Source: Desulfobacillus sp041396245
GTDB taxonomy: Bacteria; Pseudomonadota; Gammaproteobacteria; Burkholderiales; Rhodocyclaceae
Length of the DNA: 64,000 nt
Reading direction: 5' to 3'
NCBI GenBank assembly: GCA_041396245.1
Contig: JAWKYW010000002.1
Span: forward strand, 186,001 to 250,000
Every line of letters begins with the position of its first letter. Position 1 is the stretch's first letter. This document shows, in pieces, positions 24,058 through 32,800 of this stretch. A program made the position numbers and the translations under genes. The notes under the pieces are model-generated. The model had not been told where the DNA came from, did not search any database, and was given only the letters and a program-made list of their open reading frames with translations.

Positions 24058-24129
24058 CGTCATTCCCTCGGACGCGGGAATCCAGAGGCTTTCGAGAATC
24101 CATGGATCCCCGCTTCCGCGGGGATGACG
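24058..24129. repeat. CGTCATTCCC/GGGGATGACG palindromic repeat
   Basis: The element begins CGTCATTCCCTCGGACGCGG and ends ATCCCCGCTTCCGCGGGGAT with GACG, so its two ends are complementary and each half has its own small hairpin. It lies between convergent secF and the DUF2322 gene, where it could work as a bidirectional terminator. Confidence 0.75.
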
Positions 24130-24135
24130 GTCTTG

Positions 24136-24450
24136 TCAGGCGAAGAAGACGTGCTTGACGCGCAGGGTACGTTCGCCCTGCGCCAGTGCCAGCAGGCGGT
24201 CGATGTGGGGATGCTTGCCAGGGTTGGCGCGGGCGTCGTCGGAGTGTTCGGCGTAGAGTTCCAGGCCGGCGCGCGCCGCTTCCGGGGTGATGGCGCCATA
24301 GGTCTGCGCCAGGTGGTTGTAGAGCGTCAGCGAGCCCACCTGGCCCGGCTTGTGCTCGACGACGGCGACTTCCTCCTCGCCGTCGAGCAGGCGTATCGCC
24401 TCGAGGTGGGCCACGCCGGGCATCTTCTTGAGGTTGTCGGCGAAGGCCAT
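24136..24450 (-). CDS. Conserved hypothetical protein, DUF2322-like
   Basis: A 104-residue soluble protein (MAFADNLKKMPGVAHLEAIRLLDGEE..., KPGQVGSLTLYNHLAQTYG, HSDDARANPGKHPHIDRLL) that matches my memory of the DUF2322 family, whose function is not known. It follows purB immediately, its start overlapping the purB stop by one base, so it is cotranscribed with purB. Confidence 0.7.
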   Translation of the reverse strand: MAFADNLKKMPGVAHLEAIRLLDGEEEVAVVEHKPGQVGSLTLYNHLAQTYGAITPEAARAGLELYAEHSDDARANPGKHPHIDRLLALAQGERTLRVKHVFFA

Positions 24451-25817
24451 CAGATTCTCCGGGCCAGTTCCGCCGCCTTGCCGACGTAGCTCCAGGGCGT
24501 CATGGCGAGCAGGCGCTGCTTCTCGGCCTCCGGAATCTTCAGTCCCTTGATGAAGGCCTGCAAGCCCTCGCGGGTGATGCCCTTGCCGCGGGTGAGCGCT
24601 TTCAATTGCTCATACGGATTCTCGACGCCGAAGCGGCGCATCACCGTCTGCACCGGCTCGGCCAGCACCTCCCAGCACTCGGCGAGGTCGGCGCGCAGGC
24701 GGTCGGGGTCGGCCTCCAGCTTGCCCAGCCCCTTCAGGCAGGAATCGTAGGCCAGCAGGCCATAGCCGAAGGCCACGCCCATGTTGCGCAGAACGGTGGA
24801 ATCGGTCAGGTCGCGTTGCATGCGCGAGACGGGCAGCTTGTCCGCCAGGTGGCGCAGCATGGCGTTGGCAAGGCCGAGGTTGCCCTCGGCGTTCTCGAAG
24901 TCGATCGGGTTCACCTTGTGCGGCATGGTGCTGGAACCAATCTCCCCGTCCTTCGGCTTCTGCCTGAAATAGCCGAGCGAGACGTACATCCAGATATCGC
25001 GACAGAGATCGAGCAGAATGGTGTTGGCGCGGGCGATGGCGTCGAACAGCTCGGCCATGGCATCGTGCGGCTCGATCTGGATGGTGTAGGGATTGAACTC
25101 AAGGCCGAAGGACTCGATGAAGCGCCTGGCGAAGCCCTCCCAGTCGAAGTCGGGATATGCCGCCAAGTGGGCGTTGTAGTTGCCCACCGCGCCGTTGAAC
25201 TTGGCGGTGAGCGACACCGCGGCGATGCGGGCGCGGGCGCGCTTCAGGCGCGCGCAGACGTTGGCCATCTCCTTGCCCAGGGTGGTCGGGCTGGCCGGCT
25301 GGCCGTGGGTGCGCGAGAGCATCGGCAGCTCGGCGTGCTGGTGCGCCAGCTCCGCCAGCCTCGCAACCACGGCGTCCAGCGCGGGCAGCAGGCTGGACTC
25401 TCGCGCATCCTGCAGCATCAGCGCGTGCGAGAGATTGTTGATGTCCTCGGAGGTGCAGCCGAAATGGATGAACTCGGCCACGCCCATCACTTCGGCGTTG
25501 TCGGACAGGCGCTCCTTCAGCCAGTACTCCATGGCCTTGACGTCGTGGTTGGTGCGCGACTCGATGGCCTTGATGGCCTCGCCGTCCGAGGCGGCGAACC
25601 GCGCCGCCACCTCGTCCAGTTCGGCCCGCGTCTCGGCGGAGAAGGCCGGGATCTCGGCGAAGTGCGGCTCCGCGGCGAGGGCCTTGAGCCAGGCCACCTC
25701 GACCCGCACCCGGTTGCGGATCAGGCCGAATTCCGAAAATTGCGCGCGCAAGGCCTCGACCTTGCCGGCATAGCGGCCATCGAGGGGGGAGAGGGCGGTC
25801 AAGGGCGTCAGGGTCAT
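24450..25817 (-). CDS. purB: Adenylosuccinate lyase PurB
   Basis: Cleaves SAICAR and adenylosuccinate in purine synthesis. The 455-residue protein begins LTALSPLDGRYAGKVEAL and has the fumarase/aspartase superfamily signature GSSTMPHKVNPIDFENAEGN. It also has LSRTHGQPASPTTLGKE and FIHFGCTSEDINNLSHAL. This is the longer gammaproteobacterial/betaproteobacterial form. It transcribes into the DUF2322 gene. Confidence 0.97.
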   Translation of the reverse strand: MTLTPLTALSPLDGRYAGKVEALRAQFSEFGLIRNRVRVEVAWLKALAAEPHFAEIPAFSAETRAELDEVAARFAASDGEAIKAIESRTNHDVKAMEYWLKERLSDNAEVMGVAEFIHFGCTSEDINNLSHALMLQDARESSLLPALDAVVARLAELAHQHAELPMLSRTHGQPASPTTLGKEMANVCARLKRARARIAAVSLTAKFNGAVGNYNAHLAAYPDFDWEGFARRFIESFGLEFNPYTIQIEPHDAMAELFDAIARANTILLDLCRDIWMYVSLGYFRQKPKDGEIGSSTMPHKVNPIDFENAEGNLGLANAMLRHLADKLPVSRMQRDLTDSTVLRNMGVAFGYGLLAYDSCLKGLGKLEADPDRLRADLAECWEVLAEPVQTVMRRFGVENPYEQLKALTRGKGITREGLQAFIKGLKIPEAEKQRLLAMTPWSYVGKAAELARRI

Positions 25818-25916
25818 TGGCGAGAACCATTTGATAACAGTCGGATTTTATCATGCGCGCGGCAGCGGCTCCGGGCATGGCGCGATGCCGACCGCGGCCG
25901 GCCGGGGTGCCGATGC

Positions 25917-25922
25917 TATAAT
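25917..25922 (+). promoter_or_regulatory. Extended -10 box upstream of the GST-like gene
   Basis: TGCTATAAT is a perfect extended -10 about 40 bases before ATG 25962, in the divergent gap with purB. No clear -35. Confidence 0.5.
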
Positions 25923-25961
25923 TTTCGCCCCTGACAGCAGCGCATAACAGCAGCTCACATA

Positions 25962-26570
25962 ATGAAACTGATCGGCTCCCTCACCAGCCCCTACGCGCGC
26001 AAGGCGCGCATCGTCCTCGCGGAAAAAAAGATCGAGTACGAATTCGTTCCCGACAACCCCTGGAATGCCGACAGCCATGTCGCCAGGTTCAACCCCCTGG
26101 GCAAGGTGCCGGTGCTGGTGCTCGACGACGAGAGCACGCTGTTCGATTCGCGCGTCATCGTCGAGTACCTCGACAGCGTGACGCCGAACAACCGCCTGCT
26201 GCCCGCTTCCGGCCGCGAGCGCATCCGCATCAAGCGCTGGGAGGCCCTGGCAGACGGCGTGCTCGATGCCGCCGTGGCGGCCTTCCTCGAATCCAGGCGA
26301 CCGAAGAAGGAACAGAGCGCCAGCGTGATCGGGCGCCAGCGCGAGAAGATCGTCCGCTCGCTGGAAATGATGTCCGAGGAACTCGGCGAACAGCCCTGGT
26401 GCACCGGCAATGCCTTCTCGCTGGCCGACGTCGCCGTCGGCGCGGCACTGGGTTACCTGGATTTCCGCCTGGGCGACATCGACTGGCGCAAACAACACGC
26501 CAATCTGGCGCGGCTGTTCGACGAACTGATGGCGCGGCCATCGTTCGCCGAGACCGTGCCGCAGGGCTGA
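25962..26570 (+). CDS. Glutathione S-transferase family protein (YibF-like)
   Basis: 202-residue cytosolic GST-fold protein. The thioredoxin-like N-terminal domain has SLTSPYARKARIVLAEK (Ser/Tyr activation region), NPLGKVPVLVLDD and the glutathione-contact DSRVIVEYLD. The helical C-terminal domain includes FSLADVAVGAALGYLDFR (N-capping box). The pattern is closest to YibF-type GSTs of unknown substrate. It is expressed alone from the -10 box at 25917; a REP-like element follows directly. Confidence 0.85.
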   Translation: MKLIGSLTSPYARKARIVLAEKKIEYEFVPDNPWNADSHVARFNPLGKVPVLVLDDESTLFDSRVIVEYLDSVTPNNRLLPASGRERIRIKRWEALADGVLDAAVAAFLESRRPKKEQSASVIGRQREKIVRSLEMMSEELGEQPWCTGNAFSLADVAVGAALGYLDFRLGDIDWRKQHANLARLFDELMARPSFAETVPQG

Positions 26571-26571
26571 T

Positions 26572-26639
26572 GTAGGTCGGGCTTCAGCCCGACATGAAAG
26601 GTTGATCAACCGCCGCTGTCGGGCTGAAGCCCGACCTAC
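26572..26639. repeat. REP-like palindromic element between the GST and mnmA genes
   Basis: It begins GTAGGTCGGGCTTCAGCCCG and ends with a complementary arm TCGGGCTGAAGCCCGACCTA. It fills the whole gap between convergent genes, and its right edge supplies the TAG stop of mnmA (26638-26636). Confidence 0.9.
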
Positions 26640-27748
26640 TCGATAACCCCGCCGCCCAGGCACACCTTCGAATCGTAGAGCACCACGCTCTGGCCGGGCG
26701 TCACCGCCCATTGCGGCTGGGCGAAGATCACTTCGCAGCGCTCCGAATCAACGTTCTCCACTTCGCACGGCGCATCCGGCTGGCGGTAGCGCGTCTTGGC
26801 GGTGTACACCCAGTGTGTATGCGGCAACCTGCCGCTGACCCAGGACAGGTCGATGGCCTGCAGGCGGTCCGCCAGCAGCGCCGGATGGTCGTGGCCCTGC
26901 ACGACGTAGAGGACATTCCTTTCCAGATCCTTGCCGGCGACGTACCAGGCGTCGTGCTCGCCGTCCTTCTGCCCGCCCCCATCGCCTCCGGCGATGCCAC
27001 CGATTCCCAGTCCCTTGCGCTGTCCCAGCGTGTGGTACATCAGGCCGTGGTGCTCGCCCACCTGTTTGTCGCCGTCCAGCGTGCGGATCTCGCCGGGATT
27101 GCGCGGGATGTAGCGTTCGAGAAATTCCTTGAACGGGCGCTCGCCGATGAAGCAGATGCCGGTCGAATCCTTCTTGGCGAAGTTGGGCAGCCCCGCCGCC
27201 TTCGCCATCCCGCGCACCTCGCGCTTGTAGATCGCGCCGAGCGGGAACAGCGTCTTCGCCAGCTGCGCCTGCTCGAGTCGATAAAGGAAATAGCTCTGGT
27301 CCTTGGTGCCGTCCTCGGCCTTCAGCAGCTGGAATTCCCTGCCCATCTCGGTCGCCACCTCGCGCACCTGGGCATAGTGGCCGGTGGCGATCTTCTCGGC
27401 GCCGAGCTGCATGGCGTGGTCGAGGAAGGCCCTGAACTTGATCTCGGCGTTGCACAGCACGTCCGGATTGGGCGTGCGCCCGGCCTGGTACTCGCGCAGG
27501 AATTCGGCGAACACCCGCTCCTTGTACTCGGCGGAGAAATTCACTACCTCGAGCTCGATGCCGAGGATGTCGCACACCGCGGCGACGTCGATCAGGTCCT
27601 GGCGCGAGGAACAGTATTCCGCGTCGTCATCGTCCTCCCAGTTCTTCATGAACAGGCCGACGACCCTCCAGCCCTGCTGTTTCAGCAGCATCGCCGCGAC
27701 GGAGGAATCCACTCCGCCCGACATGCCGACCACCACTGTTTTGGTCAT
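26636..27748 (-). CDS. mnmA: tRNA 2-thiouridylase MnmA
   Basis: Makes 2-thiouridine at the wobble base of tRNA-Lys, -Glu and -Gln. The 370-residue enzyme has the PP-loop GMSGGVDSSVA, the first catalytic Cys in TPNPDVLCNAEIKF and the second in DSTGICFIGER, plus HHGLMYHTLGQRKG. An insertion (GGDGGGQKDGEHD) before WYVAGKDL makes this loop longer than usual. ATG 27748 overlaps the upstream Nudix stop. Its stop codon lies within a REP-like element. Confidence 0.96.
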   Translation of the reverse strand: MTKTVVVGMSGGVDSSVAAMLLKQQGWRVVGLFMKNWEDDDDAEYCSSRQDLIDVAAVCDILGIELEVVNFSAEYKERVFAEFLREYQAGRTPNPDVLCNAEIKFRAFLDHAMQLGAEKIATGHYAQVREVATEMGREFQLLKAEDGTKDQSYFLYRLEQAQLAKTLFPLGAIYKREVRGMAKAAGLPNFAKKDSTGICFIGERPFKEFLERYIPRNPGEIRTLDGDKQVGEHHGLMYHTLGQRKGLGIGGIAGGDGGGQKDGEHDAWYVAGKDLERNVLYVVQGHDHPALLADRLQAIDLSWVSGRLPHTHWVYTAKTRYRQPDAPCEVENVDSERCEVIFAQPQWAVTPGQSVVLYDSKVCLGGGVIE

Positions 27749-28200
27749 GATTGGTAATGCGTGATCAGGTCGATGGGAAAGCGGCGGCCGGCGAGATAGT
27801 CGCGAACGCATTGCATCACCAGCGGGCTGCGATGCCGCGCCCGCTCCGCCGCGATCTCCTCCGGCGTCAGCCAGAGCGCGCGCAGGATGCCGTGGTCGAG
27901 CGCGCTTTCCGCTTCCACCCCGAGCAAACGGCCGCCGAAGGCAAACCTCAGGTAGGTGGCCCGGCCGTCCGGCCGGCGCCACTGGTAGATGCCGACCAGG
28001 TACTCAGGCAGGAAGCGGTGCGCCGTCTCCTCCAGCGCCTCGCGCGCCACGGCGTCCACGAGGGATTCGCCCTCGTCGAGGTGCCCCGCCGGCTGGTTGA
28101 AGCGGATGCCGTCGTCGGTCTCCTCCTCCACCAGCAGAAAGCGGCCGTCGCGCTCGATCATCGCGGCGACGGTGACATTGGGTTTCCAGATTATTTCCAT
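27745..28200 (-). CDS. Nudix hydrolase, NudJ-like
   Basis: 151-residue Nudix enzyme (MEIIWKPNVTVAAMIERDGRFLLVEEE). The Nudix box is GHLDEGESLVDAVAREALEETAH, with Ala where Gly is usual near its end. NudJ of E. coli, a thiamine-pyrophosphate/HMP-PP phosphohydrolase, has the same size and lies next to mnmA, which supports the name. It overlaps mnmA by four bases. Confidence 0.85.
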   Translation of the reverse strand: MEIIWKPNVTVAAMIERDGRFLLVEEETDDGIRFNQPAGHLDEGESLVDAVAREALEETAHRFLPEYLVGIYQWRRPDGRATYLRFAFGGRLLGVEAESALDHGILRALWLTPEEIAAERARHRSPLVMQCVRDYLAGRRFPIDLITHYQS

Positions 28201-28268
28201 TCGCCGATTTTACCGCTTACCCCGCCGTGCGCTAATATTCGTTATTTACGACGAGTTGGAGACCCACC

Positions 28269-29192
28269 ATGTCCATGGCCGACCGCGACGGCTTCATCTG
28301 GCACGACGGCAAGCTCGTGCCCTGGCGCGAAGCCACTACGCACGTCCTCACCCATTCCCTGCACTACGGCCTGGCCGTATTCGAGGGCCTGCGCGCCTAC
28401 AAGACCGAGGACGGCGCGGCCATCTTCCGCCTCAAGGAGCACACCGACCGGCTCTTCAACTCGGCGCACATCTACATGATGCGGATTCCCTACGACAGGG
28501 AGACGCTGATGGAGGCCCACCGGGAAGTGGTGCGCGCCAACAGGCTCGAGTCCTGCTACCTGCGGCCGATCGCCTTCTACGGCTCGGAGAAGATGGGCGT
28601 CTCGCCGAAAGGTGCCCAGGTGCATGTCTCCATCGCTGCCTGGCCCTGGGGCGCCTATCTGGGCGAGGACGGCCTGGCCAACGGCATCCGCGTCAAGACC
28701 TCCTCGTATGCGCGCCACCACGTCAACGTCTCGATGTGCCGCGCCAAGTATTCCGGCACCTACGCCAATTCGATCCTCGCCAACATGGAGGCCACCGAGC
28801 ACGGCTACGACGAGGCGCTGCTGCTCGACGTCGACGGCTTCGTCGCCGAGGGCGCCGGCGAGAACCTGTTCGTCGTCAAGGACGGCCAGATCTACGAGCC
28901 GGAGATCGCCTCGGCCCTGGTCGGCATCACGCGCGCCACGGTGATCCAGCTGGCGAAGGAGCTCGGCTTCGAGGTGAAGGCGAAGCGCCTCACCCGCGAC
29001 GACCTCTACATCGCCGACGAGGCCTTCTTCACCGGTACCGCCGCCGAGGTGACGCCGATTCGCGAGGTGGACGGCCGGGTGATCGGCGCCGGCAAGCGCG
29101 GCCCGGTCACGCACCAGATCCAGAACCTGTTCTTCGACGTGGTGAACGGCCGCTCGCCCTTCCACAAGGGCTGGCTCACGCCCGTCGCCTGA
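28269..29192 (+). CDS. ilvE: Branched-chain amino acid aminotransferase IlvE
   Basis: PLP fold type IV transaminase making Leu, Ile and Val from their 2-oxo acids. The 307-residue protein has THSLHYGLAVFEGLRAYK, the PLP Lys region in CRAKYSGTYANSILANMEA, VDGFVAEGAGENLFVVKDG and AFFTGTAAEVTPIREVDGR. ATG 28269 follows TTGGAGA. A zinc-finger gene lies 123 bases downstream in the same direction. Confidence 0.95.
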   Translation: MSMADRDGFIWHDGKLVPWREATTHVLTHSLHYGLAVFEGLRAYKTEDGAAIFRLKEHTDRLFNSAHIYMMRIPYDRETLMEAHREVVRANRLESCYLRPIAFYGSEKMGVSPKGAQVHVSIAAWPWGAYLGEDGLANGIRVKTSSYARHHVNVSMCRAKYSGTYANSILANMEATEHGYDEALLLDVDGFVAEGAGENLFVVKDGQIYEPEIASALVGITRATVIQLAKELGFEVKAKRLTRDDLYIADEAFFTGTAAEVTPIREVDGRVIGAGKRGPVTHQIQNLFFDVVNGRSPFHKGWLTPVA

Positions 29193-29315
29193 GGTGGGGA
29201 TGACCTTTCCCCCAACCCCTTCCCCGAGGAAAGGGGTAACGACGGTTCAGCCGTGCAAGGCACGGCTTCCATGTGTTACAGGCTGCCTCCTCGGGGCGGC
29301 CCTTCGGAGTCAGTC

Positions 29316-29516
29316 ATGAGTGAAGTCAAGGATACCGCCCGCACCGTCGCCGTCACCGCACACGACCTGCCCCTGCACTGCCCGTTGCCGGACGCCCCGC
29401 TGTGGGCGCGCCACCCGCGCGTCTTCCTCGACCCGCTGAAGACCGGCGAGGCGGTCTGCCCCTACTGCGGCACGCGCTACACCTTCACGGGCGAAGCGCC
29501 GAAGGGGCACCATTAG
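29316..29516 (+). CDS. Small CHCC-type zinc-finger protein
   Basis: 66-residue protein with the pattern LHCPLPDAPLWARHPRVFLD and VCPYCGTRYTF, matching the short zf-CHCC family related to the mitochondrial NDUFS6 subunit. It probably binds one zinc. The family is commonly found between ilvE and waaF in betaproteobacteria, as here. The cellular role is unproven. Confidence 0.85.
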   Translation: MSEVKDTARTVAVTAHDLPLHCPLPDAPLWARHPRVFLDPLKTGEAVCPYCGTRYTFTGEAPKGHH

Positions 29517-29529
29517 AAAGCCCCCTTGC

Positions 29530-29597
29530 GTAGGTCGGGCTTCAGCCCGACGGCAGCGATCGAGAGACGGCCCATGTCGGCCTGAAGGCCGACCTAC
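29530..29597. repeat. REP-like palindromic element between the zinc-finger gene and waaF
   Basis: Two arms, GTAGGTCGGGCTTCAGCCCG and GTCGGCCTGAAGGCCGACCT, are each palindromic at their cores and flank a 22-base spacer. Same family as the copies at 2439, 26572, 59183 and 63323. Confidence 0.9.
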
Positions 29598-29615
29598 CAT
29601 ACGACCTGCGACGGC

Positions 29616-30626
29616 ATGCACAAAGCCCTCATCGTAGCCCCCTCCTGGATCGGCGACACCATCCTCGCGCAGCCGCTCTTCGCGCGGCTGCATGCGCGGC
29701 ACCCCGGCCTGGCGCTCGATGCCTTCGCGCCGGCCTGGGCGGCGCCGGTGCTGGCGCGCATGCGCGAAATCCGGAACGTGATTCCGAATCCCTTCGCCCA
29801 TGGCGAGTTCAACCTCGCCGGCCGCTGGCGCGCCGGACGTGAGCTCGCGCGCGAGGGCTACGACGCGGCGATCGTCCTGCCGAATTCCTGGAAGTCGGCC
29901 CTTCTGCCCCGCTTCGCCGGCATACCGCAGCGCATCGGCTTCCGCGGCGAAGCGCGCCGCATGCTGCTCAACCGCATCCACCGCCTTGATCAGGCGGCCC
30001 TGCCGCAACTGGCCCAGCGCTATGCCCTGCTCGCCGAGGACGTCGGCGCAGCGGCCCCCGCCCCGCTCGCCGCGCCGCATCTCGTGGTCGACGCCGAATC
30101 CGTCCGCGCCACGCTGGTTGCGCTCGGCCTCGCTTCCGCACCGGCGCCGGTCGCCTTCTGCCCCGGCGCCGAATACGGTCCGGCCAAGCGCTGGCCGGCG
30201 CGCCACTTCGCCGAACTCGGGCGCCGTCTCGCCGGGGCTGACTTTCCCGTCTGGATCGTCGGTTCAGCCAAGGACGCGCCGATCGGCGCGGAAATCGAGC
30301 GGCTCTCGGACGGCGCCTGCCGCAACCTGTGCGGCAGCACCGACCTCGACCAGGCCATCGACCTCCTCTCCTGCGCGCGCCTCGTCGTGAGCAACGACTC
30401 CGGCCTGATGCATGTCGCCGCCGCGCTCGGCCGGCCGCTGGTGGCGCTCTACGGTTCCTCCAGCGCCGCCTACACGCCGCCGCTGTCGCCGCGGGCGCGG
30501 CTGCTGAGCCTCGGCCTCGACTGCAGCCCTTGCTTCAAGCGCGAATGCCCGCTCGGTCATTTAAAATGCCTGAACGATCTGGCGCCAGAACAGGTGCTGA
30601 TGGCTGCCAGGGAGGCCCTCTCGTGA
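29616..30626 (+). CDS. waaF: ADP-heptose:LPS heptosyltransferase II
   Basis: Adds the second heptose to the LPS inner core at the cytoplasmic face of the inner membrane. The 336-residue GT9 protein starts KALIVAPSWIGDTILAQPLF and has VLPNSWKSALLPRFAGIPQRIGF, PGAEYGPAKRWPARHFAEL and VSNDSGLMHVAAALGRPLVALYG, the ADP-heptose site. SSSAAYTPPLSPRARLL follows near the end. All are WaaF-typical. Confidence 0.94.
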   Translation: MHKALIVAPSWIGDTILAQPLFARLHARHPGLALDAFAPAWAAPVLARMREIRNVIPNPFAHGEFNLAGRWRAGRELAREGYDAAIVLPNSWKSALLPRFAGIPQRIGFRGEARRMLLNRIHRLDQAALPQLAQRYALLAEDVGAAAPAPLAAPHLVVDAESVRATLVALGLASAPAPVAFCPGAEYGPAKRWPARHFAELGRRLAGADFPVWIVGSAKDAPIGAEIERLSDGACRNLCGSTDLDQAIDLLSCARLVVSNDSGLMHVAAALGRPLVALYGSSSAAYTPPLSPRARLLSLGLDCSPCFKRECPLGHLKCLNDLAPEQVLMAAREALS

Positions 30627-30789
30627 GCGTCCCGCACGGCCGCCCGAAGGGGCGCCAGCCACTAACCAGCGCCGCGCACCCCGGGAGTACTTCTTCAGGG
30701 TGGCAGCGCCCACCCTTCAGGGCGCAGCGGCGAATCGTCGTCACCCCCTCCCTCGGGCAGGGGGTTGGAGGGAGGGTATTCCAGTGACC

Positions 30790-31206
30790 ATGCGTTTCTT
30801 CGCCACGCCGCAGGATGCGGAAGCGGCCTTCTACGACGCGCTGGAGCGCGCCGACCTCGACGCCATGATGGCGATCTGGGCCGAGGACGAGGAGGTGAGT
30901 TGCACCCATCCCGGCGGCGCGCGCGCCGCCGGTTTCGCCGCCGTGCGCGAGAGCTGGCGCCAGGTCTTCTCCAGCGGACCGCGCGCCAGCGTGCGCCTGG
31001 GCGATTCGCTGCGGCGCGATGGCGTCCTGCTCGCCCTGCACAGCGCCCACGAGCACTACTCGGTGCCGGGCCAGGCGGCGCCGCGTCCGCCGGTGATCTC
31101 CACCCACGTCTGGGTGCGCGGCGCCCAGGGCTGGCATCTGCTGTCACGCCACGCCTCCAGTGCACCGGCGCAGGTCGCCGCCGACATCTCCGCCACCCTG
31201 CATTGA
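30790..31206 (+). CDS. SnoaL/NTF2-like protein of unknown function
   Basis: 138-residue small alpha+beta-barrel type protein (AEAAFYDALERADLDAMMAIWAEDEEVSCTHPGG, HVWVRGAQGWHLLSRHAS). This is the pattern of the SnoaL-like/NTF2 superfamily; a conserved acidic-His pocket could be catalytic but I name no substrate. ATG 30790 is used; GTG at 30784 is possible. Its TGA overlaps the TTG start of the next gene, so the two form an operon with waaF upstream. Confidence 0.75.
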   Translation: MRFFATPQDAEAAFYDALERADLDAMMAIWAEDEEVSCTHPGGARAAGFAAVRESWRQVFSSGPRASVRLGDSLRRDGVLLALHSAHEHYSVPGQAAPRPPVISTHVWVRGAQGWHLLSRHASSAPAQVAADISATLH

Positions 31207-32162
31207 CGCCTTACCGCGCCCCCGCCTGGCTCCCCGGCGGCCATGCGCAGACGATCTGGCCGCTGCTGCGCAGGCCCGCGCCGCCGCCCTACCGGCGCGA
31301 ACGCTGGGAAACGCCGGACGGCGACTTCATCGACGTTGACTGGCTCGCCATGCCGCAGGCAGCGGACGCGCCGCTGGTGGTGCTCTTCCACGGGCTCGAG
31401 GGCAGTTCCGCCAGCCATTACGCCGCCGCCCTGATGCATGCGCTCGCCGAGCGCGGCTGGGGCGGCGCGGTGCCGCACTTCCGCGGCTGCTCGGGCGAAC
31501 CGAACCGCCTGCCGCGCGCCTACCACTCGGGCGATTCGGCCGAGATCGACTGGATCCTGCGCCGCCTGCGCGACCTGTTTCCGCAGCGGAACATTTTCGC
31601 GGCCGGCGTCTCGCTGGGCGGCAACGCCCTGCTGAAATGGGCCGGCGAGCAGGAAGACTCGGCACGCGACGTGGTGCAGGCCCTTGCCGCGGTGTGCGCA
31701 CCGCTCGACCTCACCGCCGCCGGACAGGCCTTGCAGCAGGGCTTCAGCCTGGTCTATGCGAAGCGCTTCCTCGTCACCCTGAAGGCCAATTCGAGGGCGA
31801 AGCTGGCGCGCTTTCCCGGCCTCTTCGACGAACGGCGCATGCTGGCGGCGAAGACGCTGTACGACTTCGACGACGCCGTCACAGCACCGGTGCACGGCTT
31901 CAGGGACGCCGCCGACTACTGGCGCCGCGCCAGCAGCAAGCCCTGGCTGGGCGGCGTGCGCCTGCCGGCGCTGGTGCTGAACGCGCTCAACGACCCCTTC
32001 CTGCCGCGCCTGGCCCTGCCGGGCCCGCGCCAGGTCGCCGCTTCGGTGAGGCTCGACTATCCTGCGCAGGGCGGGCATGCCGGCTTTGCATCCGGTCCTT
32101 TCCCCGGCCATCTCGACTGGCTCTCTCAACGCATCCTGCATGCCTTTGGTGCGCCACGATAG
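31203..32162 (+). CDS. YheT-family alpha/beta hydrolase
   Basis: 319-residue esterase-type hydrolase. It starts TPYRAPAWLPGGHAQTIWPLL, the family signature, then VLFHGLEGSSASHYAAAL (oxyanion region), HFRGCSGEPNRLPRAYHSGD, and the nucleophile elbow AAGVSLGGNALLKW (Ser). An Asp follows in NALNDPFLP and a His in GGHAGF. The only plausible start is TTG at 31203, overlapping the previous stop (TTGA). Physiological substrate unknown. Confidence 0.88.
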   Translation: MTPYRAPAWLPGGHAQTIWPLLRRPAPPPYRRERWETPDGDFIDVDWLAMPQAADAPLVVLFHGLEGSSASHYAAALMHALAERGWGGAVPHFRGCSGEPNRLPRAYHSGDSAEIDWILRRLRDLFPQRNIFAAGVSLGGNALLKWAGEQEDSARDVVQALAAVCAPLDLTAAGQALQQGFSLVYAKRFLVTLKANSRAKLARFPGLFDERRMLAAKTLYDFDDAVTAPVHGFRDAADYWRRASSKPWLGGVRLPALVLNALNDPFLPRLALPGPRQVAASVRLDYPAQGGHAGFASGPFPGHLDWLSQRILHAFGAPR

Positions 32163-32281
32163 GAAAATACGAAGGTTATTACTTTGCGATTCAGTAGGTT
32201 GCCCCACCTCACCGACAAGGCTAAAGTAATTCCCTGAATCAGCCGATATGCATGCCATGCAGGACGCATGGAGCGATCGAC

Positions 32282-32800
32282 ATGAAATACAAAGTCACCC
32301 CGACAGACCGCGAAAAACTCATGCGCGAGGAGGACTTCATCGTATCCAAGACCGACCTCAAGGGCCGCATCACCTACGGCAACCGGATTTTCATCGAATT
32401 CTCCGGCTACAGCGAAAGCGAGTTGCTCGGCGCGCAGCACAACATCATCCGCCACCCGGACATGCCGCGCGGGGTCTTCAAGTTCCTCTGGGATACGCTT
32501 GCCGAAGGCAAGGAGTGCTTCGCCTACGTCAAGAACCTGGCGAAAGACGGCAGCTTCTACTGGGTGTTCGCCAATGTCACCCCCTCCTATGACGCGCAGG
32601 GGCGCGTGGAAGGCTATCTGTCGGTCAGGCGCAAGCCGAAGCCGGCTGCGGTCGAGCTGCTGGCCGGCGTCTATCGTCTGATGCTGGAGGCCGAGCAGAA
32701 GGCCGGGCCGCGCGACGCCATGGCAGCCTCTCTCGGACTGCTCACCGGCATTCTCAAGGACAAGGGAGTTCCCTATGACGAGTTCATTCTCTCGCTTTGA
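32282..32800 (+). CDS. Aer-type PAS sensor protein, separate from its receptor
   Basis: 172-residue soluble PAS protein. The PAS segment (DFIVSKTDLKGRITYGNRIF, QHNIIRHPDMPRGVFKFLWD, KDGSFYWVFANVTPSYDA) is like the FAD-binding PAS of the aerotaxis receptor Aer. There is no membrane helix or signalling domain; a short helical tail follows. It overlaps the next gene, a chemoreceptor, by 26 bases, so the pair looks like a split Aer. FAD binding is inferred. Confidence 0.85.
   Translation: MKYKVTPTDREKLMREEDFIVSKTDLKGRITYGNRIFIEFSGYSESELLGAQHNIIRHPDMPRGVFKFLWDTLAEGKECFAYVKNLAKDGSFYWVFANVTPSYDAQGRVEGYLSVRRKPKPAAVELLAGVYRLMLEAEQKAGPRDAMAASLGLLTGILKDKGVPYDEFILSL

Noticed and set aside
29193..29315. 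Possible small gene or leader between ilvE and the zinc-finger gene
   Set aside because: No start with ribosome site and no coding pattern; only GC-rich inverted sequence was seen.
30627..30789. Possible coding extension after waaF
   Set aside because: Open frames exist but lack similarity, and the stretch looks like degenerate repeat sequence (GGCGC and CCCTCC blocks).
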